Counted from the first letter of the stretch, positions 25,914-34,443 are shown. The stretch is DNA of 55,477 bases from an uncultured Myxococcaceae bacterium (GCA_945952225.1 CAMFHP010000047.1:1-55477); one strand, 5' to 3'. Notes: a model not told the origin generated them from the sequence alone. Numbers and translations are program-made.

Positions 25914-27392
25914 TTACGAGAGCAGCGCGGTCACCCGCTCGCGGATCTGATCGCGCGTCGTGTCGTCGGGGGCGACGAGGCCGGCGCGCTCCCACGCTTC
26001 GAGCGCCTTGTGGCGAAACCCTGCCCGTTCATACAACACCGCGAGGTTCTTGAGCGAAGGGAAGAACCGATCGTTCAGGGCGACGCTCTGCTCGACCTCG
26101 CGAATGGCACGAAACACCTCTCCCTGGCGCCCGAGGGTGAGCCCGAGGTGGTAGCGCAGACGGTACGAGTCGGGCGCAGCGGTCACGGCCTCTTCGAGCC
26201 GCGCGACGGCTTCGGGAATGTCGCCGCGCTGCCACGCCTCCGTGCTCCTGCGCATGGCGTCGTCGGCCGCCGCGGGGAGCACCTCGTCGAGGGCCGCGTT
26301 GGCGGGCGTCAGGGCTGCGCTGATGCGCACGGCGAGCACCGCGGGCGAGACGGGCTTCGGCACCACCGCGCGCACGCCGAAGGTCGCTTCGAGGTCGCGC
26401 GCCGCGCGCCAGGTGCCGTACTCCTCCGAGGCCACGACGAACACCACGTTCGCGAGGTCGGGGCGCTCGCGCAGCTTGCGAAGGAGTTCGAAGCCCGGCT
26501 CATCGGGGAGCCACGGATCGACGACGACGAGCGCGGGCGGCTGCGCGTCGATCGTGCTGAGCGCCTCGCGTGACGAACCCGCCTCGCTCACGGCGAAGCC
26601 CATGGATTCCAGCGCGTCGGCGAGCGCATCGCGGGCCGTCACGTCGGCGTCGACCACGAGCGCGCGGCGCAACGCGACCTGCACCGGCGACGAGCGACGC
26701 ACGGTCACGGGCGGAACCGGGCGCGACGTGTCCAGACGCGGCGGCGGCGCGCTGCGCGGCGATGGAACGGGCGGCGGCGCAGGCACCGACGAGGGGCGCG
26801 ACGAGGCCTCGGGCGGCGGAGGAGGAGGGCGTCCCGCGGGCGGCGGTGCGGGGTCGAGGAGCGTGCCCGCGCGGGCCCTTCGCACGGGCGGCGGGAGCGT
26901 TCCTCCGCGGAGCACGGGCACCGACGGCGACGAGGGGCGCGTCGATTGCGTCGGGGGGGGCGCGATCGAGAGGCGCTCGGGGGCGAGCTCGGTGGCACCG
27001 CGCGCACGGGCGTCGTAGGCGCGGGCGACGAGGTCGCGCAGGGCGTCGGGGTCCGCGGCGAAGGGCGTGATGCGATGGCCCGTCACGAACTCCAGCTCGT
27101 CGATCACCTTGCGGTTCGAGGGATCGCCCATCGCGAGGAACATCAACCCGTCGCGCTGGAGCAGCGGCACCACGTCGTGGCGTAGCGCGAGCTCACGCGG
27201 CAGCAGGTCGAGCGACGTGAGGTCGAGCGGAACAACCCGCACGTCGATGCCCGGCACGCCGAGCCGCTCGGCGAGGGCGACGACCGCTTGAAGCTCGGGG
27301 TCCAACGGCGACGCGCGCACGCCGGTCTGTTCGGGCAGCAGCGCGTCGGGGATCGTCGCGGGCCTCGGAGACGTCTCGTCGCGGTCGGGCAT
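25914..27392 (-). CDS. GspE N-domain / receiver / TPR fusion protein
   Basis: 492-residue cytoplasmic protein with an unusual layout. Residues 35-145 resemble the N-terminal domain of type II secretion/pilus ATPases (RELALRHDVVPLL, MFLAMGDPSNRKVIDELEFV, TGHRITPF), but no ATPase follows. After a long Pro/Arg-rich linker, a receiver domain spans about 245-365 with phospho-Asp about 291 (VVVDPWLPDEPGFE) and Lys in VVPKPVSP. Three TPR-like repeats finish the protein (EAVARLEEAVTAAPDSYRLR...). It could link phosphorylation to a secretion or pilus machine. It probably shares an operon with the GYF/AgmX gene 57 nt downstream. The ATG start fits; no clear Shine-Dalgarno sequence. Confidence 0.8.
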   Translation of the reverse strand: MPDRDETSPRPATIPDALLPEQTGVRASPLDPELQAVVALAERLGVPGIDVRVVPLDLTSLDLLPRELALRHDVVPLLQRDGLMFLAMGDPSNRKVIDELEFVTGHRITPFAADPDALRDLVARAYDARARGATELAPERLSIAPPPTQSTRPSSPSVPVLRGGTLPPPVRRARAGTLLDPAPPPAGRPPPPPPEASSRPSSVPAPPPVPSPRSAPPPRLDTSRPVPPVTVRRSSPVQVALRRALVVDADVTARDALADALESMGFAVSEAGSSREALSTIDAQPPALVVVDPWLPDEPGFELLRKLRERPDLANVVFVVASEEYGTWRAARDLEATFGVRAVVPKPVSPAVLAVRISAALTPANAALDEVLPAAADDAMRRSTEAWQRGDIPEAVARLEEAVTAAPDSYRLRYHLGLTLGRQGEVFRAIREVEQSVALNDRFFPSLKNLAVLYERAGFRHKALEAWERAGLVAPDDTTRDQIRERVTALLS

Positions 27393-27558
27393 CTGGGCGT
27401 TCGGGCGGGCGTCGGGCGACGTCGCGCCCCTCGGCGAGGCGGTGTGGAAATCGACGCGCCCGCACGGCCGCGTCGCACGGGGTGGTTTCAGCCCACGTGC
27501 GAAGGGACCGTAACACCGTCACGCGCCGCGCTTCAACGCTACGGCGCAGCGGGCGGAC

Positions 27559-28134
27559 TCACATCCCCGCGATGATCCGCCACTCGTCGCCGACGCGTTC
27601 GAGCTCCAGGCGGTTGTCGGCCACGCGGCGGAACCACACCTCGGCGTCTTCGGGCGAGGCCGTCGCGTCGCGCACGGGATCGATGCGCAGCGAGGGGCCT
27701 GCGGGCTGATTCACGCCCGTGTCGACAGGCGGACGGCGGAGCGTGTAGCTCCCGGTGAACGTGTAGTCGACGTGGGCGCGGTTCGCGTGTTCGCCGTCGA
27801 GCGTGACGCGTCGGTAGCGCATCTCGTAGCGCACGCCGCGAACCTCGTCGGCCCACACGGAGAGCAGTCGCTGAAGCCCGTCGTAGCCGTAGTCGTCGTC
27901 GCCCGCGGGCGTGCCGCCGTCTTCGAAGTAGCGCGGCGACGCGAGGGCGAGGAGCGCGCGCGTGTCGCGGGTCTCGACCGCGTGGCGGTACCGCTCACAC
28001 AGGGCGATGAGCTCGCGGTTCTCGCGCGTGTCGGGAATGTCGGTGTTGGGGATGCGTCCCGTGGCACAGCCGAGCGAGAGGAGCGCGAGGGTCGGCAGGA
28101 GCGTACGAACGGCGTTGGGGCGGCGCATGGTCAT
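27559..28134 (-). CDS. Lipoprotein with NTF2/SnoaL-like domain
   Basis: 191-residue lipoprotein. The lipobox is ALLSLGC (Cys about 22). From about residue 45 the sequence ELIALCERYRHAVETRDTRA followed by LLALASPRYFEDGG is typical of the NTF2-like (DUF4440/SnoaL) fold, and the protein ends with the strand ELERVGDEWRIIAGM. It is probably a periplasmic ligand-binding or scaffold protein. ATG 28134 or 28128 (MRRP) are both possible starts. It is divergent from the 94-residue gene at 28222. Confidence 0.78.
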   Translation of the reverse strand: MTMRRPNAVRTLLPTLALLSLGCATGRIPNTDIPDTRENRELIALCERYRHAVETRDTRALLALASPRYFEDGGTPAGDDDYGYDGLQRLLSVWADEVRGVRYEMRYRRVTLDGEHANRAHVDYTFTGSYTLRRPPVDTGVNQPAGPSLRIDPVRDATASPEDAEVWFRRVADNRLELERVGDEWRIIAGM

Positions 28135-28221
28135 CGAGGTCGACGCGCGAACGGCGTCGGGCGGCGCGGATATTCCCCGCATGCGCCCGTGGTGGCAACA
28201 GAAAGGGCCGACGTGTGGTCG

Positions 28222-28506
28222 ATGACTGGGCGCTTGCGCGCAAACCGCAGCGGGTGGTACGTGCGCGCCGTGAGCGAAGAGGGAACGCAGGGTTCGCGCC
28301 GCGCGCGTCGCATCGAAGAGGCCATCCTCGAATTGGAGGGCGTGGCCGGCGTGCGCGTGTGGGAGATGCCCGGCCGCGTCGAAATCGGCGTGCGCGTGGC
28401 CCCCAGCGACACGCCCGCCGACGTGCTCGCCCGCGTGACCGAGCTCACGACCGCGATGCACGAGGGCGACGAGGCCTGGGACGTCGGCGTGCTTACGGAG
28501 ATGTGA
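28222..28506 (+). CDS. Small basic protein, unknown function
   Basis: 94 residues, not recognised. A basic N-terminus (MTGRLRANRSGWYVRAV) precedes a compact alpha/beta sequence with a helix SRRARRIEEAILELEGVAGV and strand-rich RVWEMPGRVEIGVRVAPSDT. The topology is reminiscent of small ferredoxin-fold domains that sense or bind proteins. AAAGGG at 28202-28207 is better spaced for GTG 28213 than for ATG 28222, so the protein may be three residues longer. It lies 49 nt before the metallophosphoesterase gene. Confidence 0.6.
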   Translation: MTGRLRANRSGWYVRAVSEEGTQGSRRARRIEEAILELEGVAGVRVWEMPGRVEIGVRVAPSDTPADVLARVTELTTAMHEGDEAWDVGVLTEM

Positions 28507-28541
28507 GCGCGTCTCCCGTAGCGCCGCCCGCGCAGTTCGGG

Positions 28542-28547
28542 TAGAGC
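28542..28547 (+). promoter_or_regulatory. Candidate -10 box (TAGAGC) of the metallophosphoesterase gene
   Basis: TAGAGC is followed 8 nt later by GTG 28556, without a Shine-Dalgarno sequence. The last base deviates from TAnnnT. Confidence 0.3.
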
Positions 28548-28555
28548 GCCCCGCC

Positions 28556-29227
28556 GTGACCTCCCCCGACGACCGTTCCGCCCAGACCGTGCGCGGCCCC
28601 ATGGCCTTCGTGGCCGACATCCACGGCAACCTCCGCGCGCTCGACGCGGTGCTCGCTGCCGCGCGCGAAGAGGGCGCCAGCGCGCTCTACGTCGCAGGCG
28701 ATCTGCTCTTCGGCGGCGAAGATCCCCTCGGTGTCTGGATGCGTCTCCAAGAGGTCGGCGCCCGCTGCGTGCGTGGCACCACCGACCTCGCCCTCGCGAC
28801 GCTCGACCCGACGCGCATGAGCCCGCGCAGCGACAAGGACCGCGCGCAGTTCGAACGCTTCCTCAAGACTCGCGAGGCGCTCGGAGAGCTCATTCTCGCG
28901 CGCCTCAAGCGACTGCCCGAAGCGCTGCGCATCGAGCTCCCCGACGCATCGGAGCTGCTGCTCGTGCACGGCAGCCCCCGCGACGCGGCCGAGCATTTCA
29001 CCCACGACCTGAGCGACAACGAGATGGACGCGCTCATCGGCGACGACCCCGCCGACGTGATCCTCTGCGGCGGCGCGCACCTCCCGTTCGTGCGCGAGCT
29101 CGACGCGGTGAAGGTCGTGTGCGTGGGCTCTGTGGGCGAGGCTCCCGACGGGCGCACGGCGCACTACACCCTCGTGCACGCGACCCCGCTTGGACCCCGC
29201 ATCGAGCAGCGCTGGGTCACCCTGTAA
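28556..29227 (+). CDS. Metallophosphoesterase-fold protein with altered metal site
   Basis: 223-residue calcineurin-like protein of the YfcE/MJ0936 type. Site-A ligands Asp21 and His23 (ADIHGNLRALDAVL), the bridging Asp (VAGDLL) and the HGSP His are present. The GNHD motif, however, reads G74-T-T-D77, and the usual GHTH reads G172-G-A-H175. The asparagine and the first histidine of the second metal site are therefore missing. It may hold one metal or be non-catalytic. The start is GTG 28556; the first 15 residues are polar and variable. It is followed 41 nt later by the deoxynucleoside kinase, with a separate -10 box. Confidence 0.8.
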   Translation: MTSPDDRSAQTVRGPMAFVADIHGNLRALDAVLAAAREEGASALYVAGDLLFGGEDPLGVWMRLQEVGARCVRGTTDLALATLDPTRMSPRSDKDRAQFERFLKTREALGELILARLKRLPEALRIELPDASELLLVHGSPRDAAEHFTHDLSDNEMDALIGDDPADVILCGGAHLPFVRELDAVKVVCVGSVGEAPDGRTAHYTLVHATPLGPRIEQRWVTL

Positions 29228-29256
29228 CGGATTCGCGCGTCGCGCGCCCTTTGCGG

Positions 29257-29262
29257 TACGAC
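29257..29262 (+). promoter_or_regulatory. Candidate -10 box (TACGAC) of the deoxynucleoside kinase gene
   Basis: TACGAC lies 6 nt before GTG 29269; no Shine-Dalgarno sequence. Same class as the other short-leader boxes, with C in the last position. Confidence 0.3.
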
Positions 29263-29268
29263 CGCGGC

Positions 29269-29889
29269 GTGACAGCGCAGCACCGCTACATCGCCGTGGC
29301 CGGCAACATGGGCTCGGGCAAGTCGAGCCTCGTGAAGTGGCTCTGCCAGCAGTTCGACCTGGCGCCCTTCTTCGAGCCCCACGACGAGAACCCCTACCTC
29401 GCGGACTTCTACGCCGACATGAAGCGCTGGGCGTTCAGCTCGCAGCTCTTCTTCCTGGTGCAGCGGTACAAGATCCACCGCAACATCGAGGCCCTCGGAC
29501 GCCCCGTCGTGCAGGATCGCACGCTCTACGAAGACGCCGAGATCTTCGCTGCGTGGCATCGCAAGAAGGGCAACATCGACGAGCGCGACTGGGCCACGTA
29601 CACCGACCTCTACGAGACGCTGCGCCGCGACCTGCGTCCGCCCGATCTGATGATCTACCTGCGGTGCAGCACGAAGACCCTCGTGAAGCGCATCAAGATG
29701 CGTGGGAGGGCCTATGAACAGGCCATTCCGACCGAGTACCTCCGCGCGCTCGACGGGCTCTACGAGGACTGGTTCGCGAAGTACGACCTCTCGCCCACCA
29801 TGGTCATCGAGAGCGACCAGATCGACTACGTGACGAAGCTCTTCGACCGCAGCGCACTCCTCGACGCCATCCGCGAACAGCTCCGATAG
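29269..29889 (+). CDS. Deoxynucleoside kinase
   Basis: 206-residue kinase of the deoxyadenosine/deoxyguanosine kinase family, phosphorylating deoxynucleosides in purine salvage. The P-loop is AGNMGSGKSSL (about 11-21). A substrate-site Glu follows in FFEPHDENPYLADFYAD, FFLVQRYK precedes the DRS-type motif DRTLYEDAEIFA, and the lid contains KRIKMRGRAYEQ. The length fits the family. GTG 29269 starts it; the open frame upstream overlaps the previous gene and is not protein-like. Purine specificity is inferred from overall likeness only. Confidence 0.9.
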   Translation: MTAQHRYIAVAGNMGSGKSSLVKWLCQQFDLAPFFEPHDENPYLADFYADMKRWAFSSQLFFLVQRYKIHRNIEALGRPVVQDRTLYEDAEIFAAWHRKKGNIDERDWATYTDLYETLRRDLRPPDLMIYLRCSTKTLVKRIKMRGRAYEQAIPTEYLRALDGLYEDWFAKYDLSPTMVIESDQIDYVTKLFDRSALLDAIREQLR

Positions 29890-29972
29890 CGCCCGACCGA
29901 CTTCGCGGGGTGCCAACGTGCGCGTTTCCACGTGCCGTTGCGTGCCCCGCGATCCGCCTTGTGCCGTGCACT

Positions 29973-30000
29973 GCGTGTGTTCTCCCCACGACACACACGC
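29973..30000. terminator. Hairpin between convergent genes
   Basis: Perfect 8-bp inverted repeat GCGTGTGT/ACACACGC with a 12-nt loop, in the 206-nt gap between the deoxynucleoside kinase gene and the convergent RRM gene. It could serve both strands. A shorter CGGGC/GCCCG hairpin lies at about 30018. Confidence 0.35.
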
Positions 30001-30095
30001 GATCCCCAGAAACACCTCGGGCGCGAAGCCCGGAGCCAGTGACTCCGAACGACGCGCCCGCTGTGACTCACCCGTCGTGTGACAGGTGACTTCGA

Positions 30096-30449
30096 TCAGT
30101 AACGGCCGCCGCCGCCGCCGCGACCACCACGGCCGCCGCCGCCACCGCCGCCACCGCCGCGGTAGCCACCGCCGCCGCCGCCGCCACCACCGCCGCCGGT
30201 GCGCTCACGCGCCTCGTTCACGGTGAGGGTGCGGCCTTCGTGGTTCTTGCCGTTGAGCGCCGAGATGGCGTCGTTCGCCTGGGCGGCGTTCGCCACTTCG
30301 ACGAACGCGAAGCCACGGGGACGTCCCGTCTCGCGGTCCGTCACCATGTGGAGGTCGGTGACCTGCACGCCGGTGCTCTCGAAGAGCGCGCGCAGCTGGT
30401 CGTCCGAGCAGGAGAAGGGCAGATTGCCGACGTAGAGCCTGGTTCCCAT
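30096..30449 (-). CDS. RNA-binding protein, RRM plus Gly-rich tail
   Basis: 117 residues. A single RNA recognition motif spans residues 3-78, with RNP2 (LYVGNL) and RNP1 (RGFAFVEV). A tail of about 37 residues almost wholly Gly, Arg and Tyr follows (ending GRGGRGGGGGRY). This is the cyanobacterial/myxobacterial Rbp type, often cold-induced and involved in RNA stability. ATG 30449 fits the family N-terminus and has GGTG about 8 nt upstream; ATG 30455 is an alternative two codons earlier. The 279-nt upstream gap to uvrD would hold its promoter; I see no certain box there. Confidence 0.93.
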   Translation of the reverse strand: MGTRLYVGNLPFSCSDDQLRALFESTGVQVTDLHMVTDRETGRPRGFAFVEVANAAQANDAISALNGKNHEGRTLTVNEARERTGGGGGGGGGGGYRGGGGGGGGGRGGRGGGGGRY

Positions 30450-30728
30450 GAGCATTTCACCTTTGCGACCGGAGTCGCGGAGTTTGCACAGGCCCCAGTG
30501 CAACCGGAATCAGGGCCAGTGCTGTTGCCGCGCGGTGGTTGGGCCGCGGGGCACCTCGGTTCGGAGCGGAGTTTCCGGAGAGCAGACAGTGACGAATGCC
30601 GGGAGAACAGACCCAGAGGACCCGAAGAGCGGCGAGTACGTTCCTCCTACTCGGGCCGTTTGTCAAAGGCCGAATGTCGATCTTGTGTGGGAACGTTTTG
30701 TGGGCGCTGCGAACCCCAAAATCGCCGC

Positions 30729-33041
30729 TCAATACAGGGGTTTCACGTACTGGGCGAGCAGCGTCTTCGCCTGACCGATCGCGGGGAAATACACTTCGAG
30801 CTTCAATTCGGCGCCCGGGATCACCGCCCGCACCGTGCCCGGACCCCACGTCGCGTGCTTCACGCGCATGCCCTTGCGCCAGCCCGTGACCGTGCCCGTC
30901 TCGTCGTCGGGAATCACGTCGCTGTATCCGTGACGCACCACCACGGGACCCTTGGAAACATGGCGTTCCTGCGGGTCGTCGGGGTCGTCGTCGTGGGGGC
31001 GCTGATGGTGGTGGTGATGGTCGTCGTCGCGGTGCCGCGCGCCGCCCCATGACTGCCCCGCGCGGCCGCGTTGCGCGTTGTCTCCGAAGCTCCGACGGCG
31101 CACCGGCGCGCTGAGCACATCTTCGGGAATCTCCAGCAGAAAGCGGCTCGGCAGGCCCGTGCGCGTCTGCCCGAAGATCTGCCGAAACTGCGCGAACGAC
31201 ACCACGAGCCGCTCGCGCGCACGGGTGATCGCCACGTACGCGAGGCGCCGCTCCTCTTCGAGTTCGTCGGGGTCTGCGCCGGGGTCCATGCCCTTGTACG
31301 GAAACATCCCGTCTTCGAGGGCCGCGATGAGCACGAGCCTGAATTCCAGGCCCTTCGCGGAGTGCACGGTCATGAGCGACACGCGCTCGCCGCCCGCGGC
31401 CTCCGCGGTGCTCTCGCTCAGCGTGACCTTTTCGAGGTAGTCCGACAGCGACGCGTCGGGGTCTTCGTCCTGGTATGCGCGCATCGAGCCCAGGAGCTCC
31501 GCGACGTTCTCCTGCCGCGTCTCGTTCTCGGGGTCCGAGCGGTCGTCGAGCATCGCGCGGTATCCCGAGCTCTCGTACACAAGCGAGGCCACTTCGAAGG
31601 GCCGGTCGAGCATCGCCGCCGTCTTGCGCCGCATGTCGCCCACCACCGAGTAGAAGCCCACGAGCGCCTTGCGTGCGGCGCCCGCCACGTCGTCGGGAAG
31701 GTCGCCCGCGGCGATGAGCTTCCACAGCGGTGATTGCCGCGCGGCGCCGTGGGCCGTGAGCCGGTCGATCGTGGTCTTGCCGATCTTGCGTGCGGGCGTG
31801 TTGATCACCCGCAGCAGGGCCACGTCGTCGTTGGGGTTGAGCATGAGGCGCAGGTACGCGAGCACGTCCTTCACCTCGGCGCGCTCGTAGAAGCGCACGC
31901 CGCCGATGATCGCGTACGGCACGTTGGCCGTGCGCATCGCCTCTTCGAGCGGCCGCGACTGCGCGTGGATGCGATAAAACACCGCGATCTCGCGCGCGGG
32001 AACACCCTGGCGAAGCGCGCCCTGCACGCGCTGGGCGATGGCCCGTGCCTCCTCGCGCTCGTCGCCCGACTGGAGCACCTCGATGGGCGCGCCGTCGGGG
32101 TTGTGCGTGAAGAGCGTCTTCGACTCGCGCGACGCGCTCTTCGAGATCACCGCGTTGGCCGCGCGGAGGATGCGCTTCGTCGAGCGGTAGTTCTCTTCGA
32201 GCTTCACCACCGCCGCGCCGGGAAAGTCTCGGCGGAAGTACTGGATGTTCCGCACGTCGGCGCCGCGCCACGCGTAGATGGCCTGGTCGTCGTCGCCCAC
32301 GACACAGAGGTTGTGGCGGTCGTTCACCAGCGCGCGGAGGATGCGGTACTGCGCGTTGTTGGTGTCTTGAAACTCGTCGACGAGCACGTACTGAAACTTC
32401 GCGCGCAGCTCGTCGCGCACCTGCGCGTCGTTCTCCAGGAGCCGTGCGGTGCGGGTGATGAGGTCGCCGAAGTCGACGGCGTTGTTCGCCGCGAGCTTGC
32501 GCTCGTAGAGCTCGTAGGCCTTCGCGATCTGCGTCTGCTGCGGCGTCGTCGCGCGAGCCAGCATGATCTCGGGGCCCACGACCTCCTGCTTCGCGCGGTC
32601 GATCTCGTGGAGCACCACGCTCTTCTTGAGCGTCTCGTCGTTGAGCTTCAGCTCCTCGTAGACGCGGTTCATCACCGTGCGCTGGTCGCCGTCGTCGTAG
32701 ATCGCGAAGTCCGATCGGAGCCCCACGCGGTCGGCGTAGCGACGAAGCAGCTTCGCGCCCGTCGCGTGGAAGGTCGCCACCCAGAGGTCCTTCGCGCGCT
32801 GCGGGCCCACGAGCTTCGCGATGCGCTCGCGCATCTCACCCGCGGCCTTGTTGGTGAACGTCACCGCCATGATCCGCCAGGGCTCCACCCGACGGCTCTC
32901 GAGAATCCACGCGATGCGGTACGTGATCACCCGCGTCTTGCCGCTGCCCGCGCCGGCGAACACCAGCAGCGGTCCCTCGGTGTGCATCACGGCCTGCAAC
33001 TGCGGCGGGTTGAGCTCGCGGGCGAGGGAGTCGGCGTCCAT
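30729..33041 (-). CDS. uvrD: UvrD/PcrA-type DNA helicase
   Basis: SF1A 3'-5' helicase of nucleotide-excision and mismatch repair, 770 residues. Motifs in order: Q-like LNPPQLQAV, I FAGAGSGKT, II DEFQDTN, III VVGDDDQAIYAWRGAD, IV LEENYRS, V TVHSAKGLEF and VI AYVAITRARERL. A polar linker at about 675-710 carries six consecutive histidines amid Asp residues. The C-terminus ends with the Tudor-like HATWGPGTVRAVIPGAELKL module that binds RNA polymerase in PcrA/UvrD. A TAACGA box lies 9 nt before ATG 33041. It is divergent from the ECF sigma factor across 91 nt. Confidence 0.96.
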   Translation of the reverse strand: MDADSLARELNPPQLQAVMHTEGPLLVFAGAGSGKTRVITYRIAWILESRRVEPWRIMAVTFTNKAAGEMRERIAKLVGPQRAKDLWVATFHATGAKLLRRYADRVGLRSDFAIYDDGDQRTVMNRVYEELKLNDETLKKSVVLHEIDRAKQEVVGPEIMLARATTPQQTQIAKAYELYERKLAANNAVDFGDLITRTARLLENDAQVRDELRAKFQYVLVDEFQDTNNAQYRILRALVNDRHNLCVVGDDDQAIYAWRGADVRNIQYFRRDFPGAAVVKLEENYRSTKRILRAANAVISKSASRESKTLFTHNPDGAPIEVLQSGDEREEARAIAQRVQGALRQGVPAREIAVFYRIHAQSRPLEEAMRTANVPYAIIGGVRFYERAEVKDVLAYLRLMLNPNDDVALLRVINTPARKIGKTTIDRLTAHGAARQSPLWKLIAAGDLPDDVAGAARKALVGFYSVVGDMRRKTAAMLDRPFEVASLVYESSGYRAMLDDRSDPENETRQENVAELLGSMRAYQDEDPDASLSDYLEKVTLSESTAEAAGGERVSLMTVHSAKGLEFRLVLIAALEDGMFPYKGMDPGADPDELEEERRLAYVAITRARERLVVSFAQFRQIFGQTRTGLPSRFLLEIPEDVLSAPVRRRSFGDNAQRGRAGQSWGGARHRDDDHHHHHQRPHDDDPDDPQERHVSKGPVVVRHGYSDVIPDDETGTVTGWRKGMRVKHATWGPGTVRAVIPGAELKLEVYFPAIGQAKTLLAQYVKPLY

Positions 33042-33050
33042 GGCCGTCGG

Positions 33051-33056
33051 TCGTTA
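33051..33056 (-). promoter_or_regulatory. Candidate -10 box (TAACGA) of uvrD
   Basis: Minus-strand TAACGA lies 9 nt before ATG 33041, within the 91-nt divergent region shared with the sigma factor gene. No Shine-Dalgarno sequence. Confidence 0.35.
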
Positions 33057-33117
33057 CCACTGGACGTGCTTTCAGGTCACGGAAACAGCGGGCACGCGGC
33101 GCGCGGAGCGTGTGTGT

Positions 33118-33123
33118 TACGGT
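33118..33123 (+). promoter_or_regulatory. Candidate -10 box (TACGGT) of the ECF sigma operon
   Basis: TACGGT lies 9 nt before ATG 33133. A GGAAAC at about 33080 loosely resembles the ECF -35 element (GGAAC), but the spacing is too long to call autoregulation. Confidence 0.4.
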
Positions 33124-33132
33124 CGCGCCGCC

Positions 33133-33888
33133 ATGACCCTCCCAGGCGAAGCGACCGCCGACGACCCCGAAGAGCTCCCGCTCAAAGAGGCGCCCGGGGA
33201 GATCCCCGAGGGCGCGGTGAATCCCCGCGAGCGCGCTGCGTCCAAGGGGAGTGCTGACGCCGCACAGAACCGCGCGTACGACCGCGCCCTCATCGAACGC
33301 GCCGCGAAGGGTGACCAGCGCGCGTTTCGTGAGCTCGTGCAGCGGCACCAGCGGCGCGCGACCTCGGTGGCCTGGGGCATCGTGCGCAACCAGGAAGACG
33401 CCCGCGAGGTCGTGCAGGACGCCTTCGTGCGCGTGTGGAAGCACCTCGCAGACTTCGCCGGTCAGGCCAGCTTCAGCACCTGGCTCTACCGCATTGTGTA
33501 CAACCTCTCGATCGACCTCCTGCGCCGCCGCTCGCCGGGCAAGCCCGTCGAGATCGACGACCGCACCGACCTCGAAGGCGCCCCGTCGGAGCTCCTTCCG
33601 TACCGCGGTGAGACCGACCCCTTCGCGTCGGTCGGTCGCGCGCGTCTCGTCGATGCGATGCAGAAGGCCCTCGACCAGCTCCCCGAGTATCACCGCGCCG
33701 TCATCGTGCTGCGCGAGGTCGAGGGGATGTCCTACGAAGAGATCGCCGAAGCCACGAGCGTTCCGAAGGGCACGGTCATGTCGCGGCTCTTTCACGCGCG
33801 CCGCAAGATGCAGGCGATCCTCCATGAATCATTGGGCAGCGAAGCGCCCGTTCCCCAGGACCTGCGCGACGCGCAGGAGGACACCTGA
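33133..33888 (+). CDS. ECF RNA polymerase sigma factor
   Basis: 251 residues. An acidic 60-residue N-terminal extension precedes region 2 (DQRAFRELVQRHQRRATSVA...DAREVVQDAFVRVWKHLADF) and region 4 (LDQLPEYHRAVIVLREVEG then MSYEEIAEATSVPKGTVMSR). This is an RpoE-like group of the type paired with a zinc-binding anti-sigma. The anti-sigma gene follows 3 nt after the stop, so the pair is translationally coupled. ATG 33133 has a TACGGT box 9 nt upstream. The stimulus is not visible; the third gene of the operon encodes an exported protein, which suggests an envelope signal. Confidence 0.94.
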   Translation: MTLPGEATADDPEELPLKEAPGEIPEGAVNPRERAASKGSADAAQNRAYDRALIERAAKGDQRAFRELVQRHQRRATSVAWGIVRNQEDAREVVQDAFVRVWKHLADFAGQASFSTWLYRIVYNLSIDLLRRRSPGKPVEIDDRTDLEGAPSELLPYRGETDPFASVGRARLVDAMQKALDQLPEYHRAVIVLREVEGMSYEEIAEATSVPKGTVMSRLFHARRKMQAILHESLGSEAPVPQDLRDAQEDT

Positions 33889-33891
33889 CCG

Positions 33892-34443
33892 ATGAAGCAC
33901 CCCGACGACACGACCCTCCAGACGTGGTTCGACGGCGCGCTCCCCGAGGCCGACCGGGTCGCCCTCGAACGTCACCTCGCCGACTGCGCGCGCTGCGACG
34001 GCACCGTGCGCGCGCTCCAGAGCCTCCACGGCGCGGTGAACGCCTGGGCCGACGACGTGCCCGCCGACGACCTCACCGACGCGATCTTCGCGAAGATCGA
34101 GGCCGAGCAATCCGAGCCCGCGCCCGCGAAGGTCGTCCCCCTCGCAGACCGCCGCGGATCGCCCATGCGCCGCTTCGCGTTCCCCGCGATCGCCGTGGCC
34201 GCCGCTGCGTTGCTGGCCCTGAAGATCACGCCCGCGCGCCACGGTGCGCAGCCCGCCCGCGATGGCGGCGTGGCCGTGGTGAACCCGCAGCCCGTCGAGG
34301 TCGCGCCGGGCACCGCGCAGGGCGGCGCCGAGGTCACCCGCGTCGATGTGCAGGGCGCGCAGAGCTACGCGGTGCTGGAGATCCCCGCGGTCACCCCGGG
34401 GATGACCACCGCGGTCGTGTGGATCCAGGACGCTGAACAATGA
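33892..34443 (+). CDS. Zinc-binding anti-sigma factor (ZAS type), membrane-anchored
   Basis: 183 residues. The N-terminal anti-sigma domain carries the ZAS motif His28-xxx-Cys32-xx-Cys35 (RHLADCARC), plus His3 as likely fourth ligand. A charged linker, one TM helix at about 102-119 (FAFPAIAVAAAALLAL) and a periplasmic tail of about 65 residues follow. It should hold the upstream sigma factor inactive at the membrane and release it on proteolysis or zinc/redox change. It starts 3 nt after the sigma stop. Its stop overlaps a possible ATG of the next gene. Confidence 0.88.
   Translation: MKHPDDTTLQTWFDGALPEADRVALERHLADCARCDGTVRALQSLHGAVNAWADDVPADDLTDAIFAKIEAEQSEPAPAKVVPLADRRGSPMRRFAFPAIAVAAAALLALKITPARHGAQPARDGGVAVVNPQPVEVAPGTAQGGAEVTRVDVQGAQSYAVLEIPAVTPGMTTAVVWIQDAEQ

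Noticed and set aside
22953-26573. 1206-codon plus-strand ORF opposite murA, the GYF/AgmX gene and the receiver-TPR gene
   Set aside because: Composition is His/Arg/Ala-rich shadow sequence of well-recognised minus-strand genes; no domain or start signal.
33061-33132. ECF autoregulatory promoter (GGAAC...GTC) before the sigma factor
   Set aside because: GGAAAC is present but no suitably spaced -10 partner; the TACGGT box explains the start better.
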